A DNA stretch of 64,000 bases from Niastella vici (GTDB lineage Bacteria > Bacteroidota > Bacteroidia > Chitinophagales > Chitinophagaceae). Of the stretch, positions 26,423-35,344 are shown piece by piece. A program made the position numbers and the translations under genes. The stretch covers positions 234,693-298,692 of the forward strand of contig NZ_LVYD01000113.1 of NCBI RefSeq assembly GCF_002077945.1, read 5' to 3'. Position 1 is the stretch's first letter. Every line of letters begins with the position of its first letter. The notes below the pieces were generated by a model. That model was not told where the DNA came from. It did not search any database and was given only the letters and a program-made list of their open reading frames with translations.

Positions 26423-28057
26423 ATGAATAATTTTTTCAAGCTGTCATTTATTGCCATTGCGACAATTGTCACCGTGGCAATAGGATGTAAAAAAAGCTTT
26501 TTGGAAACCAGCAACCCTAACCAGATGACGGAAGATAAGTTCTGGAAAACAGAAGCGGATGTAAAGTCAGCCATCGCGGCTGTATATAGCCCTATGCGGT
26601 TACCCCTGAGTGGTTATTGGGGCGCGTTCAGAGGTTACCAGGATATAAATGCACTGGGCGACGATGTGCTGACCATACCCGGAGGCGAACCCGCAACAAT
26701 GCAGGTTGCCTTCTTCATTAATGATGCAAAAAATGGCGATATCCAGGACATATTTGCCAAATTGTACAGTTCAATTTACCGGGCTAATTTGGTTATTGAA
26801 AATACTGCTAAAGCAAATTTAGATGCAGCGCTCACCAAAAGCTATGTAGCAGAGGCTAAGTTCCTGCGGGGTTTGTCTTATTTTATTTTAGCATCCAACT
26901 TTGGGGATGTGCCGCTTAAAACAGGGGTAGCACAATCTTCAGGCGATGCTTTTATTGCCGCTTCGCCCGTGGCCGAGGTGTACCAGCATGCCATAAAAGA
27001 TTTTTCGGAATCCGCTACAGACCTGCCGCTCACAAGAACGGCCGGAGATAAAGGCCGGGTTACACAGGGCGCCGCATTGGCGTTCCTCGGAAAGGCGTAC
27101 CTGTATATTAAAGATTACCCCAATGCTGAAACTACTTTGGCAAAGCTGAAAACAGCCCCTTTTAATTACGATCTTATCGACAACTACGAAGATAATTTCA
27201 CCGACAAAAATGAATTTAACAAAGAGTCGGTCCTGGAATGGGTATATGGTCCAATTAATAGCCCATACAGTCCATGGAATGAAGAAAGCGGTGGCAATGC
27301 TATGTACAACTATCGCCCGCAACTTACCGGTAGCCCTGCCAGTGGCGGCTGGTTCAAGTATATACCTTCCCAGTTTCTCGTAAAGGAATTTAAAAAAGAA
27401 TTAAGACCCGGCGGTTCCGATACCAAATTTGATAAACGCATGTACGCAACGTTGATGTGGAAGTATTCTGATTTTGGAGAAACCGATGCAACCTGGTACG
27501 ACAACAAAACATTTGATGATTTATGGGCTGCGGCAGCAACCAGTATTGACAGGTTTGAACCTGCTTATAAAACTTTTCCGGAAGGCAGGTTCTTAAATAA
27601 AAAATTCACCAGCGCATGGCGCAATGTAGGTGGCGCTGATAACTATTGGTCGGCAACCCCTTCTACCGCTAATGTAGAGGCAATGCGTTTTGCCGAAGTG
27701 CTTTTACTGCACGCCGAAGCAGCACTGCTGAACAATCATCCAGATAAGGCGTTGGAGAGCATCAACAGGATAAGGCAACGGGCCGGGTTAGTGACCAGGG
27801 CAGCAACCGACTTTCCTGCCACGGCAGATATGATGGCGGAAATTCAACACCAGAAATTACTCGAACTGTATTTTGAACAAAACAGGTGGAACGATTTAAA
27901 AAGATGGTATCCTGCTGCTGCCGCGCTGAAAACCTATTTGTCTTCAAACCTTAAGCAGGGGGCCGATAAAGTGGAAACCAGGCATTACATTTTCCCCATA
28001 CCCGCTGCAGAATTGCAAACCAATAACAAGCTTACTCAAAACCCATTATGGAAATAG
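26423..28057 (+). CDS. SusD/RagB-type glycan-binding outer-membrane lipoprotein
   Basis: 544 residues. Lipoprotein signal with Cys near residue 22 (ATIVTVAIGCKKSF), then the SusD fold: an N-terminal TPR-rich part (AAVYSPMRLPLSGYWGAF; VAEAKFLRGLSYFILASNFGDVPL) and the C-terminal end VETRHYIFPIPAAELQTNNKLTQNPLW, a typical SusD closing motif. It caps the SusC barrel and binds the glycan at the cell surface. It begins 25 bases after susC, and its 3' end overlaps the next gene by 10 bases. Confidence 0.95.
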   Translation: MNNFFKLSFIAIATIVTVAIGCKKSFLETSNPNQMTEDKFWKTEADVKSAIAAVYSPMRLPLSGYWGAFRGYQDINALGDDVLTIPGGEPATMQVAFFINDAKNGDIQDIFAKLYSSIYRANLVIENTAKANLDAALTKSYVAEAKFLRGLSYFILASNFGDVPLKTGVAQSSGDAFIAASPVAEVYQHAIKDFSESATDLPLTRTAGDKGRVTQGAALAFLGKAYLYIKDYPNAETTLAKLKTAPFNYDLIDNYEDNFTDKNEFNKESVLEWVYGPINSPYSPWNEESGGNAMYNYRPQLTGSPASGGWFKYIPSQFLVKEFKKELRPGGSDTKFDKRMYATLMWKYSDFGETDATWYDNKTFDDLWAAAATSIDRFEPAYKTFPEGRFLNKKFTSAWRNVGGADNYWSATPSTANVEAMRFAEVLLLHAEAALLNNHPDKALESINRIRQRAGLVTRAATDFPATADMMAEIQHQKLLELYFEQNRWNDLKRWYPAAAALKTYLSSNLKQGADKVETRHYIFPIPAAELQTNNKLTQNPLWK

Positions 28058-29199
28058 TGAAGAGAGGTTCCTTTTGGATACTACAGGCGTTGCCTGTAGT
28101 ATCTTTTTTTTGTATGCTGATTTCGGGCTGCAGGCCGGGTGGTGTAAGAAAGTTTGCAACAAAAGAAATACCCCTGGCCGTTCAGGAAATGGTGATGCCA
28201 GCCGAAATGCAGGATACGTTGCCAATCAGGTTTTCAAAGGGCTTTTCGCTGATTGCCCGGCGTGACCTTCCGGGGCAAATGTATATCATAAATGCGCAGG
28301 GAAATATTGTATGGTATCATACCATCAAAGATGCAGGGTTTAAAGTGGCGCATTTTACAAAAGCATCCACCATTTTATCCATTGTAGCCCCGCCTTCCTA
28401 CCCCACCAGTTATGGCGATGAAATACTGGAAATTTCATTGGCCGGCGATACGGTATTCCATTTAAAAAAGGGAGAAAGCGGATTTGACAAAACCATTCAC
28501 CATGAAGTATTCTATAATACCTGTCATCAGTTGGTTACGCTCACGCTTGAAAAGAAGGTGTTTGATCTAAGCAAACTGGGTGGCACAAAAACAGATACAG
28601 TAACAGGAGATGGAATACTGATATTAGACGACAAGGGTAATAAGGTTTGGAGCTGGTCGGTGTTTGATGTATTAGACCCGCTCACCGATCCGGATATTCT
28701 GAAGGATAAAGCTGACTGGCTTCATGCCAACGGCCTGAGTATAGACCGGGACGGAAATTATTTGTTGTCATTCTACCTTTCGGGCCAGGTTTGGAAGATC
28801 GATGCAAAAAGCGGAAAGCTGATATGGAAATTAGGCCGCGGCGGTGATTTTAGTTTTCCCAAAGGCGGGGAATTTTATGAATCCCATGCGGTGCATAGAA
28901 CCGCAAAAAACCAGTTGCTGCTGTTTGAAAACGGCACCAACAAAAAGCGGTCAGGGGTTTGGGCTTATACGTTAGACGAGCCCGGCCGTAAGGCGAATGT
29001 AAACCTGTTTATTGAGCTGCCGTTGAATCTTTACAGTGAAAGAATGGGAAGCGCTTATTGGGTTGATGAGGCGAGCCTGTTGGTTTGTAGCTCACAGGCG
29101 CAATCTGTTTCATTACTGGATACTACCGGAAAAATTTTATGGCGGGTTAGAACCGGATTTATTCCATACCGGGCAGAATTTATTGACAGCCTGCCTTAA
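28048..29199 (+). CDS. Arylsulfotransferase-like beta-propeller lipoprotein
   Basis: 383 residues. Lipoprotein signal with Cys near residue 28 (FFCMLISGCRPGG). The body has repeated propeller blades typical of ASST-like proteins: MYIINAQGNIVWYH, DWLHANGLSIDRDGNYLLSF, GQVWKIDAKSGKLIWKLGR, ESHAVHRTAKNQLLLFENG. The His residues in HANGLS and ESHAVHR match those around the active site of aryl-sulfate sulfotransferases. The ATG lies inside the last codons of susD (10-base overlap in another frame), so it belongs to the SusCD operon. Sulfate transfer is suggested only by family; a pure binding or scaffold role is possible. Confidence 0.8.
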   Translation: MEIVKRGSFWILQALPVVSFFCMLISGCRPGGVRKFATKEIPLAVQEMVMPAEMQDTLPIRFSKGFSLIARRDLPGQMYIINAQGNIVWYHTIKDAGFKVAHFTKASTILSIVAPPSYPTSYGDEILEISLAGDTVFHLKKGESGFDKTIHHEVFYNTCHQLVTLTLEKKVFDLSKLGGTKTDTVTGDGILILDDKGNKVWSWSVFDVLDPLTDPDILKDKADWLHANGLSIDRDGNYLLSFYLSGQVWKIDAKSGKLIWKLGRGGDFSFPKGGEFYESHAVHRTAKNQLLLFENGTNKKRSGVWAYTLDEPGRKANVNLFIELPLNLYSERMGSAYWVDEASLLVCSSQAQSVSLLDTTGKILWRVRTGFIPYRAEFIDSLP

Positions 29200-29496
29200 G
29201 TGATGGTCCATATGCTTCCAGGCCGCAATGCCCCATTGCGTTGTATTCAGGTTTCCCAAAGCCGGATGGGTTAATCCGGTCAATGTTTCACCGCCTTTGG
29301 TATAATATAACCAGATTACCCCCTTATTAATAAAATACAGGGTTTGGGCGGTATCGCCTTCTGCGGTCAGGACCTGTTTTTTAGGGATACACTTTAAGGT
29401 AAACGCATTGACCACCCTATGCTTTTTCTCATCCGTCATTGAAATGATGGAGTCAATGCAGCTGAATATTTTAGCATACGGGTTTGTGAGGCTCAT
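29200..29496 (-). pseudogene. Truncated Crp/Fnr-type regulator
   Basis: From the ATG at 29496 the protein reads as the cyclic-nucleotide-binding part of a Crp/Fnr regulator (MSLTNPYAKIFSCIDSI; KCIPKKQVLTAEGDTAQTLY; FINKGVIWLYYTKGGETLTG). After about 75 residues the similarity ends, and the frame continues into sequence with no family look (PALGNLNTTQWGIAAWKHM) and into the 3' end of the plus-strand arylsulfotransferase gene. A complete regulator has about 190 residues with a C-terminal helix-turn-helix, which is absent here. It is a broken gene, perhaps cut when the SusCD locus was inserted. Confidence 0.65.
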
Positions 29497-29562
29497 TCTA
29501 TTTTTCAATAAAATTAGCCTCCGCAATGTGTATTTGCAGCTAAAATATCAACTCCGTCCCGG

Positions 29563-30237
29563 TTATTTTATTCCCAGCAATGGTTTACAGGCAATGAACT
29601 TGTCGATAAGTGCCGATGGATTGGCGCCATTAAACTCGTCAAAGCCAAGTACGAAGGCCGGAGCGGGCATAAAAAACCGGATAGCGCTGGTTACCTCTTC
29701 CAGATATTCCGTTGCGTATCCGTTTGTTATTTTAGTGGTTTTTTGGGCCATGTCCCAGTTGGTCGATTGTTCCGATTTAAGCGTAAGGAAAGGAATGATA
29801 AAGGGAACAAACTTGCTGAGAGCCGGGTTTTCTTCATATGTTAACCTGGTATCGGGCCAAACCTTTAATTCATTAAAGGCCGAAGCCGCGTTCATGGTGT
29901 AAACGGCCCGTTCGTTCTTCATATTAAAGAACATTTCATCTTTGTTCTTATTGACCACAACTTTTAAATAAGCATCCATCCATGCCGTTACGCCTTTACC
30001 ATTAATGATAAAATAAGGGTGGAAGGAGTTGGTAATGCAAACGCCGCCAATACGGCCTATCACCAGTTGATACAGCTTATGAAACGCTTCAATATTAGAG
30101 GATGTGCTATTAGGGTCGTTTGAAAACCCATACAAATAATAAAAACTGAAATCTTCTAACGCGAGGTGGGTGCCGGGAGCAATAGGGGAAGCAATGGTCT
30201 CTTCCTTCGATTTCCTGAATAAATTTAATAAAGCCAT
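29563..30237 (-). CDS. Unrecognised soluble protein (224 aa)
   Basis: I do not recognise a family. The chosen start at 30237 (MALLNLFRKSKEE) removes 23 hydrophobic residues of the longer frame that look like noise. The protein is soluble and mixed alpha/beta, with SFYYLYGFSNDPNSTSSNIEAFHKLYQL, TAWMDAYLKVVVNKNKDEMF and a Pro-rich RFFMPAPAFVLGFDEFNGANPSA near the end. There are no Cys pairs or nucleotide motifs. It is a single gene upstream of the broken Crp-type gene; a DUF-type conserved protein is likely. Confidence 0.7.
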   Translation of the reverse strand: MALLNLFRKSKEETIASPIAPGTHLALEDFSFYYLYGFSNDPNSTSSNIEAFHKLYQLVIGRIGGVCITNSFHPYFIINGKGVTAWMDAYLKVVVNKNKDEMFFNMKNERAVYTMNAASAFNELKVWPDTRLTYEENPALSKFVPFIIPFLTLKSEQSTNWDMAQKTTKITNGYATEYLEEVTSAIRFFMPAPAFVLGFDEFNGANPSALIDKFIACKPLLGIK

Positions 30238-30583
30238 GGTTTTTACCTGGATTTGGATTTTGGATAATACGTAAACATAAGTAATATATGGTATTATTGC
30301 TAACATTAATCGTTAAAACCACATATATTTACGCTAAATAGCCTAAAGTAATCGTTTAGCAATCACAAGGATATATACGCCGCATGATACGAAACCTATA
30401 CCCGCCAGTTATACCGGCCTTCCGTTTTTCTCAAATCACCCAACTTTCAAACAACCTGACCAGTTAGCGGTAACTGCCAACCAGCCCTGGTAACCGGTCC
30501 CCGGCAGCCGGAAACCTGGCCTAACCCCCAAATAATCTAATAGTTAACCTAAACTTTGACCACAAAACTTAAAACAGAGAACT

Positions 30584-30591
30584 TATATTTG
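30584..30591 (+). promoter_or_regulatory. -7 box that decides the start of the DUF2723 gene
   Basis: TATATTTG fits TAnnTTTG; a TTTG at 30555-30558 is a possible -33 box but with a longer spacing of 25. Transcription from here would begin near 30598, so translation must start at the ATG at 30616 rather than at the upstream ATG at 30556. The gap 30307-30583 holds nothing else I can identify except GC-rich repeats around 30470-30525. Confidence 0.5.
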
Positions 30592-30615
30592 CCCATTCTT
30601 TTAAACCAACACTTT

Positions 30616-33600
30616 ATGAATTTTAACCGAGTGAACAACATAGTGGGTTGGATCGTGTGCCTGATTGCTTGCAGCGTGTACGTACTCACTATGGAACCAA
30701 CAGGCAGTTTTTGGGACTGCGGAGAATTTGTCAGCAGTGCCTATAAACTCCAAATCCCCCACCCGCCCGGCGCCCCGCTCTTTGTTTTATTGGGCCGCTT
30801 TTTCATCATCTTATTTGGCGATAACCCTGCCAATGCCGCACTCGGCGTAAACTTCATGAACGCCATCGCCAGTGGTTTCACCATATTATTCCTCTTCTGG
30901 ACCATCACCCATTTTGCCCGTAAAATGGTAAAAAGAGATAGTGCCCCGTATACCAAACAGCAACTGATCACCATTATGGGAGCCGGTGCTGTAGGCGCCC
31001 TGGCCTATACATTTTCCGATTCTTTCTGGTTCAGCGCTGTGGAGGGTGAGGTGTACGCCCTGTCGTCACTGTTTACCGCCATAGTTTTTTGGGCCATCCT
31101 TAAATGGGAACACGAAGTTGACCTGGAAAACAAGACCGACGGCCATAAATTCTCCCGTGCCGACCGCTGGTTGATATTTATTTTTTATATGATGGGTTTG
31201 TCGATCGGGGTGCACCTGCTGAACCTGCTGACAATTCCCGCCATTGTAATGGTGTATTATTTCAAACGCTATAAAGTTACCCGTTGGGGAACTGTGGCCG
31301 CCTTCTTTATCGGCTGTGTTATAACCGGACTGGTGCAGGTTGCCATTATTCAATGGTCGATCAAAGGTGCCGGCCAATTCGACATTTTCTTTGTGAACAA
31401 CCTGGGTACGCCCTTCTTTGTAGGGTTCGGCACTTATTTCGTGCTGTTAACCGCCCTGCTGATCCTGGGTCTCCTGTTCAACGATACGCAGATCAAAAAA
31501 TTCACGCTTTTCCCCGTTTGGTTATCAGCCATCATTTTCCTGTTCTGCTTCCCTTTTATTACATCAGGCGGAACATTCTTCTTTCTGATATTAGCACTGG
31601 CAGGTGTTATTGCCTTTTGCTATTATGTTAAAAATAATATCATCTCCTTTTTGAAGATCGGTCTTTGGTCGGCCATCTTCCTCATACTGGGTTATTCAAC
31701 TTATTTTACTACCATGGTGCGGTCTTCGGCCAACCCATCGGTTGACATGTACAATGTTGACAACCCCGTGAGCCTGGTAGGTTACCTGAGCCGTGAACAG
31801 TATGGCGACTGGCCCATTTTGTATGGTCCCGACTTCGTTTACCGTTCGCCTTTTGTAACCACCGGCGATCTGTATGTAAAAGGAACCGACAAATATGTAC
31901 CTGCCGGTAAAACCCGTAAGCAGGACTTCGGCGCCAAACCAAGCGATGAAGACAAACAAGGCCTGCAACAACAACACCCCGAGTGGGATGTAGACAAAAT
32001 AGGCCCCCACATTTTCCCGCGTATGTGGGACAATGGCAACGAGCGCAACCAGGAATATGTGTACCGCACTTTTGGCGGCATGAGTAGCGAAGATCAACCT
32101 TCGTTCTTCAACAATATCCGCTACTTCCTCGACTACCAGTTCCGCTGGATGTACTGGCGTTATTTCATGTGGAATTTTGCCGGTAAACAAAACGACCTGC
32201 AGGGCTTTGGCAACCGCCGCGATGGCAACTGGAACAGCGGTATCAATTTCATTGATAAAATGTTCGGGCATAGCACACCGGCCGAACTGCCCGCTACCGC
32301 CGGTTCCAACAACAAAGCCAATAACAAATTATTCTTCCTGCCATTTATATTAGGCATTTTCGGTTTTATAATCCAGTTAAACCACAACCGGCGCGACTGG
32401 CTCATCAACTTCCTGTTATTCTTCTTTACCGGTTTTGCTATCGTGATCTACCTGAACCAGAGTGGCCAGCAGCCGCGTGAACGAGACTACGCCTATGTGG
32501 GTTCGTTCTATGCGTTTGCCGTGTGGATCGGTTTGGGCGTTATTTCGGTGTGGAAATTTTTGAGCCGCTACCTGAAAGGCACTATGCCCGAATACGCCGC
32601 ATTAGGCCTGTGCTTGCTAGCCGTTCCCGTATTGATGGCCTCACAGGAATGGGATGATCATGACCGTAGCAAAAAAACGCTTGCCCGCGACATGGGTAAA
32701 GATTACCTGGAAAGTTGTTCCAAAGACGGTATCCTCATTTCGTTTGGCGATAACGATACCTACCCGCTCTGGTATGCACAGGAAGTGGAGAAGATCCGTC
32801 CCGACCTGCGCGTGATCAACTACAGCCTGTTGGGAACCGACTGGTACATCAATGAGCTGCGTTATAAAGTAAATGAAAGCGCGCCTACCGATGTCATCTT
32901 TACACCCCAACAAATAGAAGGTGATAAACGAAATGTGGTATTCACCGGTTCTTACCTGAGCCGCGCCAATTACAATGCGCCACTGGCCGGGTACGATCAG
33001 AATAAATATTACAACGCATACGATCTGCTGAAAACCGTAACTGCCAGCGATGATCCCAAATACACCGTTCCATTGAACGATGAAGATATGGGCAACATTC
33101 TGCCTGTGAACAAATTGAGCATTCCGGTTGATGTGGAAGCAGTGAAAAAGAACATGCAGCTGAACCCCGGCGACAGTGTGGTAAGCGAGCTGAAACTGGA
33201 TATCAAGAGAAGTTACCTGCAAAAGAATGACCTGGCAGTACTGGCCATCATTGCCGGTAATAAATGGAAACGTCCCATTTACTTCACTTCTACCCAGGAA
33301 CTGGAAGACCTTGGGTTGGAAAAATATGTGCGTATGGAAGGCCTCTCCTATCGCCTGGTACCTGTTGAAGGCACCAATGTGGAAATGGATGTATCGTACA
33401 AGAACATCATGGAGAAATTTGGTTACGGCAATGCCAGCAAATCTTCAGTTTATTTCGATGAGGAGAACCGCCGCCACATCAACAGCCTTCGCCAGGCGCA
33501 TGCGTTCCTGGGTATGTCGCTGGTTGATGCCGGTAGAAAAGATTCTGCTCAAAAGGAATTACGTAAATACGACAGCCAGGTATCGGAAAGCAATGTTCCT

Positions 33601-33999
33601 TACGGCATGACCTCGAACCGCGGCAACTTCCACGACCGGGTTACCATGACCTTCCTGTATGCGGCTTATCGCAGCGGCGACATGGAACTGGCGCGTAAGG
33701 TTGGCAAATCGGTTAAAACCGATCTGGAGCAACAAATGAAATACTATCGCTCACTGGGCGATGAAGGTTCCAATAACGAACAGCTGGCGATGAATGCCAT
33801 GGGTTATTTGAACAATAAAGGCGGCATTTTGTCAGAAAAACAGGAAGTGTTTGCGCAGGATATTGTTTCATCGTACCAGATGATGATGCAAATGGCCGAT
33901 TGGGAAAAACAATACGGCAGTGGTGCCGGAAACGGCAAAGGCGGCGCAGAGAATGCACCCGCAACGCTGTCAGGACCTGACTCTGCTAAAAAAAAGTAG
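30616..33999 (+). CDS. DUF2723 integral membrane protein (glycosyltransferase-C-like)
   Basis: 1127 residues. The N-terminal half contains about ten membrane helices and the DUF2723 signature TMEPTGSFWDCGEFVSSAYKLQIPHPPGAPLFVLLGRFF, an Asp/Glu-bearing first loop as in GT-C mannosyltransferases. After the last helices (about residue 700) comes a soluble periplasmic part with GDNDTYPLWYAQEV and helical, TPR-like repeats. The family is linked to protein O-glycosylation in Bacteroidota; direct activity here is inference. The C-terminal tail is Gly/Ala-rich. It is transcribed alone and ends in a strong hairpin. Confidence 0.88.
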   Translation: MNFNRVNNIVGWIVCLIACSVYVLTMEPTGSFWDCGEFVSSAYKLQIPHPPGAPLFVLLGRFFIILFGDNPANAALGVNFMNAIASGFTILFLFWTITHFARKMVKRDSAPYTKQQLITIMGAGAVGALAYTFSDSFWFSAVEGEVYALSSLFTAIVFWAILKWEHEVDLENKTDGHKFSRADRWLIFIFYMMGLSIGVHLLNLLTIPAIVMVYYFKRYKVTRWGTVAAFFIGCVITGLVQVAIIQWSIKGAGQFDIFFVNNLGTPFFVGFGTYFVLLTALLILGLLFNDTQIKKFTLFPVWLSAIIFLFCFPFITSGGTFFFLILALAGVIAFCYYVKNNIISFLKIGLWSAIFLILGYSTYFTTMVRSSANPSVDMYNVDNPVSLVGYLSREQYGDWPILYGPDFVYRSPFVTTGDLYVKGTDKYVPAGKTRKQDFGAKPSDEDKQGLQQQHPEWDVDKIGPHIFPRMWDNGNERNQEYVYRTFGGMSSEDQPSFFNNIRYFLDYQFRWMYWRYFMWNFAGKQNDLQGFGNRRDGNWNSGINFIDKMFGHSTPAELPATAGSNNKANNKLFFLPFILGIFGFIIQLNHNRRDWLINFLLFFFTGFAIVIYLNQSGQQPRERDYAYVGSFYAFAVWIGLGVISVWKFLSRYLKGTMPEYAALGLCLLAVPVLMASQEWDDHDRSKKTLARDMGKDYLESCSKDGILISFGDNDTYPLWYAQEVEKIRPDLRVINYSLLGTDWYINELRYKVNESAPTDVIFTPQQIEGDKRNVVFTGSYLSRANYNAPLAGYDQNKYYNAYDLLKTVTASDDPKYTVPLNDEDMGNILPVNKLSIPVDVEAVKKNMQLNPGDSVVSELKLDIKRSYLQKNDLAVLAIIAGNKWKRPIYFTSTQELEDLGLEKYVRMEGLSYRLVPVEGTNVEMDVSYKNIMEKFGYGNASKSSVYFDEENRRHINSLRQAHAFLGMSLVDAGRKDSAQKELRKYDSQVSESNVPYGMTSNRGNFHDRVTMTFLYAAYRSGDMELARKVGKSVKTDLEQQMKYYRSLGDEGSNNEQLAMNAMGYLNNKGGILSEKQEVFAQDIVSSYQMMMQMADWEKQYGSGAGNGKGGAENAPATLSGPDSAKKK

Positions 34000-34039
34000 A
34001 TACAGCGCATTAAATTAGTATATATCAAAATTATACGCA

Positions 34040-34080
34040 CAGAGCCATTCCGGTTAACAGACCGGAATGGCTCTGTTGTT
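34040..34080 (+). terminator. Strong terminator after the DUF2723 gene
   Basis: CAGAGCCATTCCGGT at 34040-34054 pairs perfectly with ACCGGAATGGCTCTG at 34061-34075, followed by TTGTTTT. Confidence 0.9.
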
Positions 34081-34226
34081 TTAAAGGGTTTTTCAACAAT
34101 TGCTGCCGTCTTTTGTTGTTCTTGTTAACAAAAATTACATGCGTCATTGAATGAATATTAATGTGTAAATTGGGTTAGTCGGCCCGAAATTGGGATGAAA
34201 TACATAAACCTTAAAAACAGATAAGC

Positions 34227-35324
34227 GTGATAGGACATCATTTCACCAAATTCGATCCCCGTCAACAGGGTAAATCGAAATTCGAGCAATTGCTTGATGT
34301 GTTCATGCAATTGCTTACCTATACCAACGGCGACGTTAGCGAAGCACTGAGCTGGATGAGCCAGCTCGATAAAGAATATGAGCTTACCAACGAGGAATAC
34401 GGCATGGGCGATTTCATTGAAGAGATGAAAGAAAAAGGTTATATCCAGGAGAACCAGGTGAACGGGGAAATAAAGATCACTTCCAAAACAGAACAGGGTA
34501 TTCGCAAAAGATCGCTGGAAGAAATATTCGGCAAGCTGAAAAAGACCAAACAGGGCGATCACCATACGTTTAAACCCGGCTCGGGCGATGAAATAAATCC
34601 CGAAACCCGGCCCTTTCAGTTTGGCGATACATTGGAACAGATCGATTTCACCACCTCCATCCGCAATGCGCAGATCAATCACGGTATTGACAGTTTCAGC
34701 ATGCAGGAAGATGACCTGGCCATCAGGGAAACCGATTTTAAATCGCAAACCTCTACCGTATTGATGATCGATATTTCGCACTCGATGATCCTGTATGGAG
34801 AAGACCGTATTACACCGGCGAAAAAAGTAGCGATGGCGCTCAGCGAGCTCATCACCACCAAATATCCCAAAGACACGCTCGATATTGTGGTGTTTGGCAA
34901 CGACGCCTGGCCCGTTGAAATAAAAGACCTGCCCTATTTACAGGTAGGCCCTTACCATACCAATACGGTTGCCGGTCTTGAAATGGCCATGGATATTTTG
35001 CGCCGCCGCAAAAATCCCAACAAACAGATCTTCATGATCACCGATGGTAAACCAACCTGTTTAAAAATTGGCAAACGGTATTACAAGAACAGCTTCGGGC
35101 TCGACCGGCGTATTACCAACCGTTGTTTGAACCTGGCTGCGCAATGCAAAAAATTAAAAGTGCCCATCACCACTTTTATGATCGCCACCGATCCTTATTT
35201 GCAGCGGTTTGTGCAGGAATTTACCGAAACCAACAGCGGCAAGGCCTTCTTTGCCTCGCTCGACCGGTTGGGCGCCTTCATATTCCGTGATTTTGAAAAT
35301 GGAAAAAGAAAGACTGTATATTAA
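34227..35324 (+). CDS. von Willebrand A domain protein with intact metal site
   Basis: 365 residues. The N-terminal 140 residues are helical and charged; the vWA domain follows with a complete MIDAS: DISHS at residues 182-186, Thr near 245 (YHTNTVAG) and Asp near 273 (FMITDGKP). Translation starts at a GTG (34227). It has no signal or membrane helix. The MoxR-type ATPase gene begins 20 bases later, so the pair should form a cytosolic chaperone-like complex, as in other MoxR-vWA systems. The client is not known. Confidence 0.85.
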   Translation: MIGHHFTKFDPRQQGKSKFEQLLDVFMQLLTYTNGDVSEALSWMSQLDKEYELTNEEYGMGDFIEEMKEKGYIQENQVNGEIKITSKTEQGIRKRSLEEIFGKLKKTKQGDHHTFKPGSGDEINPETRPFQFGDTLEQIDFTTSIRNAQINHGIDSFSMQEDDLAIRETDFKSQTSTVLMIDISHSMILYGEDRITPAKKVAMALSELITTKYPKDTLDIVVFGNDAWPVEIKDLPYLQVGPYHTNTVAGLEMAMDILRRRKNPNKQIFMITDGKPTCLKIGKRYYKNSFGLDRRITNRCLNLAAQCKKLKVPITTFMIATDPYLQRFVQEFTETNSGKAFFASLDRLGAFIFRDFENGKRKTVY

Positions 35325-35344
35325 CCATCAGACAGAAAAATAAT

